Shown piece by piece: positions 50,879 through 60,225 of a stretch of DNA of 64,000 nt; position 1 is the stretch's first letter; each line of letters opens with the position of its first letter. The stretch covers positions 1-64,000 of the forward strand of contig JAWKZI010000015.1 of assembly GCA_041396045.1 (NCBI GenBank). Direction: 5' to 3'. Under the pieces are notes generated by a model that saw only the letters and a program-made list of their open reading frames with translations, searched no databases and was not told the DNA's origin. The position numbers and the translations under genes were made by a program. The stretch comes from SHZI01 sp041396045 (lineage in GTDB: Bacteria > Pseudomonadota > Gammaproteobacteria > Steroidobacterales > GCA-2729495).

Positions 50879-52366
50879 TCAGGTTGCTCCCAGATCGGCG
50901 AGCATCAGCCCCGCGGTAGCCTTCGCGGAGCCGATAACGCCCGGAATACCCGCACCCGGGTGGGTACCGGCCCCCACGAAGTACAGATTGTGAATGTGAT
51001 CGTCGCGATTGTGAATCCGGAAAAAAGCACTTTGGGTCAGGAGCGGTTCCAGCGAGAAGGCTGATCCCAGATGGGCGTTCAGTTCGGTGGAAAAATCAGC
51101 CGGTGTGAAGATTCTGGTGGTCACCAGATTGGCGCGCAGATCCGGCAAGGTGTGCTTCTCCAGCGCGTCCAGTATCCGGTCGCGATACGCTGGCCCGACC
51201 ACACTCCAGTCAATCGGCGCCTTGCCCAGGTGTGGCACCGGAGCAAGAGCGTAAAAGCCTGCCTGTCCCGGCGGGGCCAGCGATGTATCGGTGTGCGAGG
51301 GGTTGTGCAGGTAGAGCGAGAAATCATCCGCGATGATGCCACGGTCAAATATATCGGTCAGAAGCTCCCGGTACCGCGGCCCGAACAGAACCGTGTGATG
51401 GGCAACGTCCGGGTATTGCCGTTTCAGGCCGAAGTAAACGACGAACAGTGAATTGCTGAAGCGGCTGCGCTGCAGTCGGCGTGCCATTGCCTTGCCCCGA
51501 TCGGTTGCTGCCAGCAACCCGGCATAGGTGTGCACAATGTCAGCGTTACTGGCTACAGCATCTACAACCTCACTGCGTCCGTCTCCGGTTGCCACTTCCG
51601 TGACGCGATTGTGTCGTACGCGGATCTCGGTAACCGGGCAGTCAAGCCGGAGTTCACCGCCCAGATCCTGAAACAGCCGGGCCAGCGCCTGCACCAGCGC
51701 ACCGGTACCGCCGCGCGGGAAGCGCACGCCCCACTCGCGCTCCAGTGCGTGGATCAGGGCGTAAATTGAGGACACCTGGAAAGGGTTGCCACCGATCAGC
51801 AGTGACTGGAAGCTGAAGGCCTGTCGCAAGTGTGGATCCTTCATATAACCGGAAACCACGCTGTAGACCGAGCGGTGACTGCGCAGGCGAATGAGTTGAG
51901 GCGCTACGCGCACCATGCTCCAGAAGTCCTGAAAGGGTACCGTCCCCAATTTCAGGTAGCCTTCGCGAAAAACAGCTTCCGAAAACTTCAGAAAGCGGCG
52001 GTAGCCGTCCACGTCTGCCGGGTTGATGCGGGCAATCCCCTCGCTGACCGCCTCGATGTCGGCGTTGTACTCCAGGGTAACGCCATCCGGCCACACCAGC
52101 CGGTAAAAGGGATCGACCGGCAGCATGTCAACGTAGTCAGCGGTCGCCCGGCCACTCAGTGCGAACAATTCATCGATGGCATTGGGAGCGGTAACAACTG
52201 TTGGACCGGCGTCAAAAGTGAAGCCATCCTGCTCGTAGACATAGGCTCGACCACCCGGTCGGGCCCGCTTCTCGAGCAGTACGGTCGGCACGCCCGCCGA
52301 CTGCAAGCGGATGGCCAGCGCCAGACCACCGAAACCGGCACCGATGACTGCAACCCGGCGGGTCAT
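50879..52366 (-). CDS. crtI: Phytoene desaturase (CrtI type)
   Basis: 495 residues from ATG 52366, which overlaps the crtY stop by 4 bases (ATGA). It is a FAD enzyme converting phytoene to lycopene by successive desaturations. Motifs are VAVIGAGFGGLALAIRLQSA (FAD), RPGGRAYVYEQDGFTFDAGP, PRGGTGALVQAL and the C-terminal carotenoid-oxidoreductase signature NLYFVGAGTHPGAGIPGV. The frame is open 86 codons upstream but that stretch is antisense to crtY and not homologous. Confidence 0.94.
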   Translation of the reverse strand: MTRRVAVIGAGFGGLALAIRLQSAGVPTVLLEKRARPGGRAYVYEQDGFTFDAGPTVVTAPNAIDELFALSGRATADYVDMLPVDPFYRLVWPDGVTLEYNADIEAVSEGIARINPADVDGYRRFLKFSEAVFREGYLKLGTVPFQDFWSMVRVAPQLIRLRSHRSVYSVVSGYMKDPHLRQAFSFQSLLIGGNPFQVSSIYALIHALEREWGVRFPRGGTGALVQALARLFQDLGGELRLDCPVTEIRVRHNRVTEVATGDGRSEVVDAVASNADIVHTYAGLLAATDRGKAMARRLQRSRFSNSLFVVYFGLKRQYPDVAHHTVLFGPRYRELLTDIFDRGIIADDFSLYLHNPSHTDTSLAPPGQAGFYALAPVPHLGKAPIDWSVVGPAYRDRILDALEKHTLPDLRANLVTTRIFTPADFSTELNAHLGSAFSLEPLLTQSAFFRIHNRDDHIHNLYFVGAGTHPGAGIPGVIGSAKATAGLMLADLGAT

Positions 52367-53532
52367 GGCTGGCTGCTGGCCGGCAACACGTAGCGTAACG
52401 CCCGATGAATGGGTACCGGCGGGCGACCGCTGAGAATCCTGCCAGCGTCGGCGGTCGAGAGCCGGCCCGCATAGAAGCGCTCTATAACCGCTGTTGGCAG
52501 ACGGTAAAAGTGTTGCAGGATCCGGAAACGCTCGGCCGGCTGTGCCGCGAGGAACAACATGCGGTTCAGCAACCTGAATATGCGCTGATCGCGCCAGCGA
52601 CGCGCTGTCCGCTGGCGAATCCATGCCGACACCGGGACACTGGTCAAGCCGGCCTGCCGTGGCAGTTCGTCGGCAAGGGCAGCGGCTTCCGGCAGTGAAT
52701 AGCCGGTGGTGTGATGAAACAGGCCGGCACGCAAACCGGAGCGTGGCACAGCGTCGGCAGCTGGCCAGAACGTCTCAAGATCACAGTCGAGAACAATGGG
52801 TAGCAATCCTGCTTCTTCAAGCAGCATGGCCTCTATTCGCCAGCCACGGTGCATGGCATAGCTGGCAATGTTCTGGCGTAGTTGGCTGGTATCAATAGTG
52901 CTGTCGTCACTGTAGTACGTATCTTCGATCAGCAGTTCCGTCGCGGAGAATGGCAGAACGTAGATGAACCTATAGCCCTGCGCCTGATCGACGGTCGCAT
53001 CCATCAACAGCGGGCCATCGAGTCCATGTTCAGTGGCCAGCCGCACGTGCTGGCCCAGAAATTTCTGGTAGCGCAGGGTCATGCCTGACACCAGCGATTG
53101 CCCGGCACCTCGACCGTCGATCACAAGACCTGCGCGAAGCACCTCACCGTCTGCCAGCCTCACATGATCCCCCGCCACGGTTTCCACTGCACTATTGAGC
53201 CGCACAGCGGACCCCAGGGCTTGCAGGGTATGAGAATGGAGTTGGCCAGATTTCAACGAGTGATAGCCACCATCCAGCCGACGCTTCCGTTCCGGAAACC
53301 GTACGTCGTAGTGCGACCACGAATGGCTCGCCAGCGGTTGCAGCCAGCTCAAGACCTGCGGACTGACGTCCGCACTGTGAAAGGACCAGGTGTGATTGCC
53401 ACCCAGTCTGTCCGCCGATTCGAGCACGCATATCGAGAGATCCGGCCGAATCGACCTGAAGCGCAGGGCGAGCAGGCAATTGGCGAGACCGCCACCCACC
53501 AGCAGCACGTTGGCCGTCGTGTCGGCCGTCAC
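52363..53532 (-). CDS. crtY: Lycopene beta-cyclase
   Basis: 389-residue flavoprotein cyclising lycopene to beta-carotene. The dinucleotide motif is VLLVGGGLANCLLALRF, with the cyclase-specific segments NHTWSFH, VIDGRGA, KFLGQHVRL, LLIEDTYYSD and HHTTGYSLPEA. Length is typical of proteobacterial CrtY (about 385). GTG start; the upstream thioredoxin-like gene's stop overlaps it (GTGA), so both are coupled. No carotenoid hydroxylase or ketolase gene is present, so beta-carotene is the last product inferable from this window. Confidence 0.94.
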   Translation of the reverse strand: MTADTTANVLLVGGGLANCLLALRFRSIRPDLSICVLESADRLGGNHTWSFHSADVSPQVLSWLQPLASHSWSHYDVRFPERKRRLDGGYHSLKSGQLHSHTLQALGSAVRLNSAVETVAGDHVRLADGEVLRAGLVIDGRGAGQSLVSGMTLRYQKFLGQHVRLATEHGLDGPLLMDATVDQAQGYRFIYVLPFSATELLIEDTYYSDDSTIDTSQLRQNIASYAMHRGWRIEAMLLEEAGLLPIVLDCDLETFWPAADAVPRSGLRAGLFHHTTGYSLPEAAALADELPRQAGLTSVPVSAWIRQRTARRWRDQRIFRLLNRMLFLAAQPAERFRILQHFYRLPTAVIERFYAGRLSTADAGRILSGRPPVPIHRALRYVLPASSQP

Positions 53533-54068
53533 CCGCTGTGATCCCCGGATGCAGCGGCCATCACTTCATCGGCCAGCATTGGACTCCAGCGTCCGCGGAA
53601 TCGTGCCTTGAGCTTCCCCTCGGCATCGAACAACAACAGATTCGGCAACGTCGTATCCAGGTGGAAGGCCTTGGCCCAGGCACCGCCGGGGTCCATCAGA
53701 ACAGCAACACCGGCCGGCACGCGCTTGCGCAGCGTTTGAGCAGTCCGATCAAGATCGACGTTTGCGTCAACCGGCAAATCGGCGACATTCATGAAATGCA
53801 TGCCAGGGGCTCGCGCACTCAGATCACGCTCCCAGCGCTCAATCATCCCCAGCCGACGTATGGTGACGACGACCACCGTTACGGAATTGCCCCGATGATG
53901 CGCCAGAGAGTCGACTGCGCCGAACTGGTCGGTAAATTCCTGACTGGCGATTGCCGGGCCGGATTGAGTCAGTGGTGATCCGGTCGTGTCGCCCTCGGCT
54001 GCCCCACCGGGGGTCGCCAACATCGTCGAGGCGACAATGACAAGCAGCCGCGGGAATGCCGACAGCAA
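53529..54068 (-). CDS. Exported thioredoxin-like-fold protein without CXXC
   Basis: 179 residues with a signal-peptide-like start (LLVIVASTMLATPGGAAE) and a redoxin-type core: VDSLAHHRGNSVTVVVVTIR, RVPAGVAVLMDPGGAWAKAF, TLPNLLLFDAEGKL. No Cys pair is present, so it is not a disulfide oxidoreductase; YtfJ-like proteins are comparable. The start is doubtful: a TTG at 54068 follows directly after an in-frame stop, without a ribosome site. An ATG at 54102 in another frame (MFYAASLRPFSL) would give a better start if a base were missing nearby. It is the first gene of the crt operon by overlap with crtY. Confidence 0.65.
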   Translation of the reverse strand: MLSAFPRLLVIVASTMLATPGGAAEGDTTGSPLTQSGPAIASQEFTDQFGAVDSLAHHRGNSVTVVVVTIRRLGMIERWERDLSARAPGMHFMNVADLPVDANVDLDRTAQTLRKRVPAGVAVLMDPGGAWAKAFHLDTTLPNLLLFDAEGKLKARFRGRWSPMLADEVMAAASGDHSG

Positions 54069-54165
54069 AGGCTAAACGGTCGGAGCGATGCGGCGTAAAA
54101 CATGGTTCGCCGGGGCAGGTGGCGCGCCAGCCAGTGGCGCCGAACCGTAATTGTACCGGGATCAG

Positions 54166-54459
54166 CTAAAACTCGAATTGCCACCCCACAAAGAGGTCTG
54201 GCGCGTCCGGTTTCAGCGTAAACCGGAAGCCGGGTTCGGTATTCCCCGGAGGGCTCTCATCTTCTGCGGAAAGATTGCCTGCGGTGAAGTTTGGCGGACC
54301 TGCCGGCACGTTGAACAGACCCTGCGGATCTGTGCCCTGCGGATCTGTGAGTGTGAGGTCCAGCGACTCGCCGGACAGATCCCCGGCTACCGCATCGGGA
54401 CCAGCCATTACGACCAGCACCAATACCAGACCAGGTAACCCGACGTGCCTGCGCCGCAT
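54166..54459 (-). CDS. Small exported protein of unknown function
   Basis: 97 residues from ATG 54459, giving a signal peptide (GLPGLVLVLVVMAGPDAVA). The mature part is acidic, with LDLTLTDPQGTDPQGLFNVP, and ends LFVGWQFEF with a terminal aromatic residue. The TDPQG pair is encoded by two perfect 15-base tandem units (CCCTGCGGATCTGTG on the plus strand at 54320-54334 and 54335-54349). No family was recognised. The short length and Phe end could suit a small surface protein, but that is weak. Confidence 0.5.
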   Translation of the reverse strand: MRRRHVGLPGLVLVLVVMAGPDAVAGDLSGESLDLTLTDPQGTDPQGLFNVPAGPPNFTAGNLSAEDESPPGNTEPGFRFTLKPDAPDLFVGWQFEF

Positions 54460-54621
54460 CGGTAGAATCCCGTGGCGAACTTGCAGACAGCGTAGTGAGC
54501 GCGGTGCCGCAAAACGCGGCACCGGCTCACTGTTCGCGACTGCATCGGAAACGACATTCAGGATTCGGTCAAATCGCCGGCGGCCTAAGTTAAACCGCTT
54601 GACCAGCAGCGACGATCGCAG

Positions 54622-55067
54622 CTAGCGAACCTGAACTTCGATAGCCCGTGGCTTGCGTGCTTCAGACTTCGGAATCCCACCCTCAGTACGCCATCCTTGC
54701 TCTCGGCCTGGATCTTCGAGTCATCAGCGTCTGCCGGCAGCGAGAAGCTGCGCGCAAATGTCCCATAGTACGACTCGATGCGGTGATGCTTTTCGTCACT
54801 GGACGTGTCTTCAAGACGGCGCTCGCCACGAATGGTAAGAATCCCTTCGTGGACCGAGACGTCGATATCCTTCTTCGACACCTCCGGCAATTCGGCCTTT
54901 ACGACATAGGCGTCCTCGGTTTCCGAAATATTGGCAACGGGCCGCCACTCGACAGCATTGCCGTCACCATTTTCAGCCGACGGCACCGCTGAACGGCCCA
55001 GAAGCCGCCCGTACTGATTGAACAGATCGTCGAACTCCCGAAGGGGGCTCCAATTGACTAACCTCAT
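54622..55067 (-). CDS. Hsp20 small heat-shock protein, frameshifted at the 3' end
   Basis: Alpha-crystallin-type holdase. The N-terminus MRLVNWSPLREFDDLF is typical, followed by the crystallin domain (WRPVANISETEDAYVVKAEL, KKDIDVSVHEGILTIRGERR, GTFARSFSLPADAD, KIQAESKDGVLRV). Near 54675 a base is missing next to a GGG run; in the next frame the standard tail continues, IPKSEARKPRAIEVQVR, then TAG at 54622-54624, which restores the I-x-I/V motif used in oligomerisation. The repaired protein is about 148 residues. Without repair the frame runs on to 54585 with non-homologous sequence. Confidence 0.9.
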
Positions 55068-55155
55068 GTGCAGATCTCCTGAACGTTGGGCGCCGCCGCA
55101 TTTGGCCGCGCATGACAGGAATCTGGGGTTGGTCAGGAAAATTTCAAGGGAAATT

Positions 55156-56325
55156 TCAAGCCAGTTTTGCGAGTGCGTTCGCCAACGCCTGGATCAGGTC
55201 GTCAGCGTCTTCCAGACCCACGGATAGCCTGACCAGACCATCAGTCAGCCCGATGCGCTGTCGCTCAGCGGGATCGACATCGGCATGGGTCATCGTTGCC
55301 GGATGGGTGATCAGCGATTCCACCGAACCCAGGTTTTCCGCCAGGGCCCATAGTTGAATGCTGTCCATCAGCGCCTTGCCTGCTGCCACACCGCCTTTGA
55401 CCTCGAATGAAAGCATGGCACCAAAGCCTGTTGCCTGGCGCTTCGCGAGTTCATGCTGCGGAAACGAAGGGAGCCCCGGATAATTTACCCGCGCCACCTT
55501 GGGATGTGCCTCCAGATATCGGGCGATCAGGAGCGCATTGGCGGCCTGACGATCCATGCGCACCGACAGTGTTTTGCTTCCCTGCAAGGTCAGCCACGCG
55601 ACCTGTGGCGACATGATCATGCCAGTGGCATTCATGACAAAACGAATGGCCTCGGCCTGCTCATTGGTCTTCGTTACAACCGCACCGCCAACCGTGGCAT
55701 TGTGGCCATCGAAATACTTTGTTGTGCTGTGCAGAACGAAGTCTGCGCCCAACTCCAGCGGGCGCTGGTAATACGGCGTGAGGAAAGTATTGTCCACGGC
55801 GTGCGGGATGCCACGGTCACGGGCGACGTTGGATACGGCCTGAAGATCTGCCAGTTTCAGCGTGGGATTGGCCGGCGTTTCCGTCAGCACAAGTTTGGTG
55901 TTTTTGCGAATGGCCTTGCTGATATTGGCTGCATCGGCGGAATCCACAAATGAAAAGTCCACACCAAAGCGCGCATAGATCTTCGTAGCCACACGATAGG
56001 TGCCGCCATAGACCACGTCCGAAACGATGGCGTGGTCACCGGCATTCAGACAAGCCAGGAAGAGACCATTGATGGCAGCCATGCCAGTACCAAAACAGAT
56101 GGTGTCCGCACCACCTTCCAGGTCAGTGATCTTGAGCTCAAGTGCGCGCACGGTCGGATTTGCCGAGCGGGAGTAGGAATATCCCTTCTCCATGTAACGA
56201 TCCACCGACTCCTGTACATAGGTAGTGGTCTGGTAGATCGGCGTCAATATCGATCCGGTTACAGGATCTGGGGTCACACCACTGTGGACTTGTCGGGTTG
56301 TGAACCCGGACTTCTTGTCGGTCAT
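55156..56325 (-). CDS. Cys/Met-metabolism PLP-dependent enzyme (cystathionine gamma-synthase/lyase type)
   Basis: 389-residue PLP enzyme of the trans-sulfuration family. Motifs are TPIYQTTTYVQES, YSYSRSANPTVRALE, the cofactor Lys in VLHSTTKYFDGHNATVGG, and LGSVESLITHPATMTHADV near the C-terminus. The family includes MetB, MetC-like lyases and methionine gamma-lyase, which sequence motifs alone do not separate. Upstream are two copies of CTCCGATTGG 11 bases apart. It is a single gene, about 105 bases downstream of the acyl-CoA dehydrogenase gene's stop on the same strand's order. Confidence 0.9.
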   Translation of the reverse strand: MTDKKSGFTTRQVHSGVTPDPVTGSILTPIYQTTTYVQESVDRYMEKGYSYSRSANPTVRALELKITDLEGGADTICFGTGMAAINGLFLACLNAGDHAIVSDVVYGGTYRVATKIYARFGVDFSFVDSADAANISKAIRKNTKLVLTETPANPTLKLADLQAVSNVARDRGIPHAVDNTFLTPYYQRPLELGADFVLHSTTKYFDGHNATVGGAVVTKTNEQAEAIRFVMNATGMIMSPQVAWLTLQGSKTLSVRMDRQAANALLIARYLEAHPKVARVNYPGLPSFPQHELAKRQATGFGAMLSFEVKGGVAAGKALMDSIQLWALAENLGSVESLITHPATMTHADVDPAERQRIGLTDGLVRLSVGLEDADDLIQALANALAKLA

Positions 56326-56351
56326 GTCGGATTGAGCCTTGGTCAGATTGG

Positions 56352-56373
56352 GCTCCGATTGGCCTCCGATTGG
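56352..56373. repeat. Two 11-bp tandem repeats upstream of the Cys/Met enzyme gene
   Basis: CTCCGATTGG occurs at 56353-56362 and 56364-56373, one helical turn apart, 27 bases before the ATG of the minus-strand PLP-enzyme gene. It could be an operator. No match to the MetJ box was seen. Confidence 0.5.
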
Positions 56374-56431
56374 TCAGAGCCCTGGAGCAGACCCGTGATT
56401 GTAACGCGCGGAGCCGGAAACCGGATCCGGC

Positions 56432-58210
56432 CTAGAACTGGTCGTCGGTAATGGCCAGCAGCGCCTCAGGACCGGCCTGCAGAGCGCACAGGTGCGCGGT
56501 TGCCAGCGGCATGAACTGTTCTGCATAGAAGCGGGCAGTAATGATCTTCGCCTCGAGGAAGCTGCGCTCCGGGGCGTTCAGGTCTGTGGCCAGCCGACGG
56601 TGAGCGATCAATGCCCCACGCGCCAACTGCCAACCCCCCGTCACGGTCCCCATCAACATCAGCAGATGATACGCCGCAGAACCAGGCGTCGCGGGATGAC
56701 TGGCATGATTTTCTGCCAACCATTTTCCTGCCTTTTCAATTGCCTGCAAGCCTTTCTGAAGACGTTCACTGATAACGCCAAGCTCTGCCACAGTGCGTAT
56801 CTCAGCTTCGAATTCACGCAAATCGGCAATCAGCGACTTCAGTGATTCCCCACCATCGCGCAGAATTTTCCGACTCACGAGATCATTGGCCTGAATGCCG
56901 GTCGTGCCCTCGTAGATGGTGGTAATACGGGCGTCACGCAAATACTGCGCGGCCCCGGTCTCTTCCACATAGCCCATGCCACCATGGATTTGCAGACCGA
57001 TTGAAGTGAGCACCTGCCCCATTTCAGTCGACCAACCCTTCACAACCGGCGTCATCAACTCCACACGGGCCTCATGCCGCGCACGCTCCCCGGCATCGGG
57101 GTGTCGTCGCGCCAGATCCAGATGGGCTGCAGTCACGTAGGTAACTCCGCGCATTGCCTCGATATAGGCTTTCATCGTCAGCAACATCCGGCGTACATCA
57201 GCGTGCCGGATGATCGGCGCACGCCCTTTCTCGCCGGCAACGTGGCCCTGAACCCGATCACGCGCATAGGCCAGTGCCTGCTGATAGGCGCGCTCCGAGA
57301 CAGCGACACCCTCCAGACCGACGCCTAGCCGGGCGTGATTCATCATCGTGAACATGGCCGCAAGGCCATTGTTGGGCTCGCCAACCAGGAAACCGACCGC
57401 CTTGTCGAAAGCCATAACGCAAGTGGGGCTGCCGTGAATACCCAGCTTGTGCTCTACCGAGATCGCCCGCACGCCGTTGCGCTCGCCAAGGCTGCCATCC
57501 GCCTGCGGAATAAACTTGGGGACCAGAAACAGCGAAATGCCACGCACTCCCGGCGGCGCGTCTGGCAGGCGCGCCAGCACCAGGTGTACGACATTTTCCG
57601 TCATGTCATGGTCACCCCAGGTGATGAAGATCTTCTGGCCACTCACCAGGTAGTGATCTCCGTCTGGTGCCGCCTGTGTGCGCAGCGCGGCCAGGTCCGT
57701 ACCCGCCTGCGGTTCCGTCAGGCACATGGTGCCGGTCCACTCGCCAGCCGTCATCCGGGGCAGGTAAATGCGGCGCAGTTCCTCGCTGCCATGGGCATCG
57801 ATCGCCCGCACTGCTCCTTCGGTCAGCAACGGACACAAAGACCAGGCCAGATTGGCCGAGTACCACATCTCGTCGATTGCGACACCAAACAGGAACGGCA
57901 GATCCTGACCACCAAATTCCTCGGGGGCAGTCACCAGGGACCAGCCACCGGACTGGAACTCCCGGTAGACAGCCTTGAACTCATCGGGAACCACCACGCC
58001 GCCGTCCTCGACGCGTGTGCCTTTCTGGTCGCCGATCTGATTGGTAGGGCCGATGACCTTGCTGGCCAACTCCGCCGCCTGCTCCAGGATGGCCTCAGCC
58101 ATGTCAGGCGTGGCGTCCTCCCCCCCTGGTAGGTCGGTAATGCGCGAGAGTTCCGCCAACTCGCGAATCACAAACAACATCTCTCTGATTGGTGCCTGAT
58201 ACTCGGACAT
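56432..58210 (-). CDS. Acyl-CoA dehydrogenase, DmdC-like long form
   Basis: 592-residue flavoenzyme. The ACAD domains are clear (LTEPQAGTDLAALRTQA, FITWGDHDMTENVVHLVLAR, VEHKLGIHGSPTCVMAF, MGYVEETGAAQYLRDARITT, IYEGTTGIQANDL, with the catalytic Glu in IYEGTTG). A C-terminal extra domain of about 130 residues is characteristic of the 3-methylmercaptopropionyl-CoA dehydrogenase (DmdC)/AcdB group. Either DMSP demethylation metabolism or general acyl-CoA oxidation is possible; no other dmd gene is visible. Confidence 0.9.
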   Translation of the reverse strand: MSEYQAPIREMLFVIRELAELSRITDLPGGEDATPDMAEAILEQAAELASKVIGPTNQIGDQKGTRVEDGGVVVPDEFKAVYREFQSGGWSLVTAPEEFGGQDLPFLFGVAIDEMWYSANLAWSLCPLLTEGAVRAIDAHGSEELRRIYLPRMTAGEWTGTMCLTEPQAGTDLAALRTQAAPDGDHYLVSGQKIFITWGDHDMTENVVHLVLARLPDAPPGVRGISLFLVPKFIPQADGSLGERNGVRAISVEHKLGIHGSPTCVMAFDKAVGFLVGEPNNGLAAMFTMMNHARLGVGLEGVAVSERAYQQALAYARDRVQGHVAGEKGRAPIIRHADVRRMLLTMKAYIEAMRGVTYVTAAHLDLARRHPDAGERARHEARVELMTPVVKGWSTEMGQVLTSIGLQIHGGMGYVEETGAAQYLRDARITTIYEGTTGIQANDLVSRKILRDGGESLKSLIADLREFEAEIRTVAELGVISERLQKGLQAIEKAGKWLAENHASHPATPGSAAYHLLMLMGTVTGGWQLARGALIAHRRLATDLNAPERSFLEAKIITARFYAEQFMPLATAHLCALQAGPEALLAITDDQF

Positions 58211-58374
58211 ATGACTAACTCTTCACAGGAACGGCTTTAACCGCGCTTCTTCATTGACTACCTTAACAAAGGTATCGCGCCTGAAGGCAGGCCTACAAGG
58301 GTACAGCTGCTCCGGTCGAAGGATTCATGATCCTGCGAGGTAACAACGACAGCAACCCGGGAAAGCACCTGAAG

Positions 58375-60225
58375 TTATGCCCGTTGTCGGGAATCGCGGC
58401 GTCGGTCGCTCTCCAGCAGCAACTTCTTTCGCAGACGGATACTTGAGGGCGTAACTTCCACAAGTTCATCATCATCGATGAACTCCAGGGCCTGTTCCAG
58501 CGAAAACCGGATGGGCGGCGTCAGCAGCAGGTCTTCGTCCGTACCGGCTGCCCGGATATTGGTGAGCTGTTTGGCCTTGGTGGGATTGACGACAAGGTCA
58601 TTGCCACGGCTGTGTATGCCGCACAACATGCCTTCATACACCGGCTCACCGTGACCGATGAAAAGCCGCCCCCTCTCCTGCAGATTGAACAGGGCATAGG
58701 CCAGAGCCTTCCCGGCAACCATCGACACCAGCACGCCATTGACGCGCTGACCAATAGCCGCAGGAACCCGACGGTCGTAACGGTCGAACACATGGTAGAT
58801 AAGGCCGGTGCCTGCCGTGCAGGTCAGGTATTCGGTACGAAAGCCGATCAGGCCGCGGGCAGGAATACGGTATTCGATGCGCAGGCGGCCGGTACCGTCC
58901 GGCGTCATGGCCAGCAACTCCCCCTTGCGCTCTGCAAGCCGGCTCATCACTGCACCCTGATAGTCCTCCTCGAAGTCAACGGTGAGTTGCTCCCAGGGCT
59001 CGCAGACCACGCCGTCGACCTCCTGCAGGATGACCTCGGGCCGCGATACTGCCAGCTCGTAGCCTTCACGACGCATGTTCTCGATCAGGATCGAGAGGTG
59101 CAGTTCGCCACGACCGGACACCTGGAACTTGTCCGGGTCACCGGTCGGCTCCACACGCAGCGCCACATTGTGTTTCAGTTCACGCTCCAGGCGTTCCTTG
59201 ATATGCCGGCTGGTGAGGAACTTGCCCTCCTTGCCCGCCAGCGGCGATTTGTTCACCTGGAAGGTCATCGTGATGGTCGGCTCGTCAACCTTGAGCGGCG
59301 GCAGAGCTTCCGGGTGCTCCCGGTCACAAACGGTATCGGATATGAACAGTTCCTCAATACCGCTGAAAACCACGATATCGCCGGCACTTGCCTGCTCGAC
59401 CTTGTAACGGTTGAGTCCCAGGAACCCGTACAGTTCGCCGAGCCTGCCCATGCGCACCTTGCCATCGGCACCGACAATGCTGACCGTGGCGCCGGCATTT
59501 GCCCGGCCGCGCGTGATGCGCCCGATGCCGAGCATGCCAACATAGGCGTCATAGTCGAGACTTGAAACCTGCAATTGCAGATGGCCATCCGGATCAACGG
59601 CCGGTGGCCTGACATGCTTGACGATGGCCTCAAAGAGCGGCGTCATGTCACCGGAGCGCACTTCCGGCTCGAGGCCGGCATAGCCATTCAGGGCCGATGC
59701 ATAGATCACCGGAAAATCCAGTTGCTCGTTGGTAGCACCCAGGCGGTCAAACAGCTCAAAAGTCTGGTCCAGCACCCAGCCAGGACGGGCGCCATCGCGG
59801 TCGATCTTGTTGATCACCACAATGGGGGTGAAGCCCTGGGCGAAGGCCTTCTGGGTCACAAAGCGCGTCTGCGGCATCGGACCATCAACCGCGTCGACCA
59901 GCAACAGCACACAGTCAGCCATGGACAGCACACGCTCCACTTCGCCACCAAAGTCGGCGTGTCCGGGCGTATCAATGATATTTATCCGGTAATCCCGCCA
60001 GAGGATCGCCGTGTTCTTGGCAAGGATCGTGATACCCCGTTCCTTCTCGATGTCATTCGAGTCCATCGCCCGCTCAGGCAGCTGGAAACGGGCCTCAAGG
60101 GTGCTGGACTGACGAAGCAGTTTGTCCACAAGAGTGGTCTTGCCATGGTCGACATGGGCAATAATTGCGATATTCCGGAGCATGGCAGTCGCCCGGGACG
60201 TGGCGGGGGTCGTGATTTCATTCAT
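58375..60225 (-). CDS. typA: Translational GTPase TypA/BipA
   Basis: 616-residue ribosome-associated GTPase. G1 AHVDHGKTTLVDKLL, G3 DTPGHADFGGEVERVL and G4 NKIDRDGARP are visible, then EF-G-like domains III and V and the BipA-specific C-terminus (FDRYDRRVPAAIGQRVNGVL, GMLCGIHSRGNDLVVNPTKAKQLTN). It acts in ribosome assembly and stress adaptation. ATG 60225 gives a 14-residue leader before MLRNIAIIAHVDH, where most homologues start; neither ATG has a clear ribosome site. The first is preceded by C7-GGCTG-C7 on its own strand. Confidence 0.95.
   Translation of the reverse strand: MNEITTPATSRATAMLRNIAIIAHVDHGKTTLVDKLLRQSSTLEARFQLPERAMDSNDIEKERGITILAKNTAILWRDYRINIIDTPGHADFGGEVERVLSMADCVLLLVDAVDGPMPQTRFVTQKAFAQGFTPIVVINKIDRDGARPGWVLDQTFELFDRLGATNEQLDFPVIYASALNGYAGLEPEVRSGDMTPLFEAIVKHVRPPAVDPDGHLQLQVSSLDYDAYVGMLGIGRITRGRANAGATVSIVGADGKVRMGRLGELYGFLGLNRYKVEQASAGDIVVFSGIEELFISDTVCDREHPEALPPLKVDEPTITMTFQVNKSPLAGKEGKFLTSRHIKERLERELKHNVALRVEPTGDPDKFQVSGRGELHLSILIENMRREGYELAVSRPEVILQEVDGVVCEPWEQLTVDFEEDYQGAVMSRLAERKGELLAMTPDGTGRLRIEYRIPARGLIGFRTEYLTCTAGTGLIYHVFDRYDRRVPAAIGQRVNGVLVSMVAGKALAYALFNLQERGRLFIGHGEPVYEGMLCGIHSRGNDLVVNPTKAKQLTNIRAAGTDEDLLLTPPIRFSLEQALEFIDDDELVEVTPSSIRLRKKLLLESDRRRDSRQRA

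Noticed and set aside
54320..54349. Two 15-bp tandem units as a regulatory repeat
   Set aside because: They lie inside a reading frame and encode a TDPQG duplication, so they are mentioned with that gene only.
56032..56451. Plus-strand 139-residue frame upstream region of the Cys/Met enzyme
   Set aside because: Antisense to the PLP enzyme and crossing its promoter; no family similarity.
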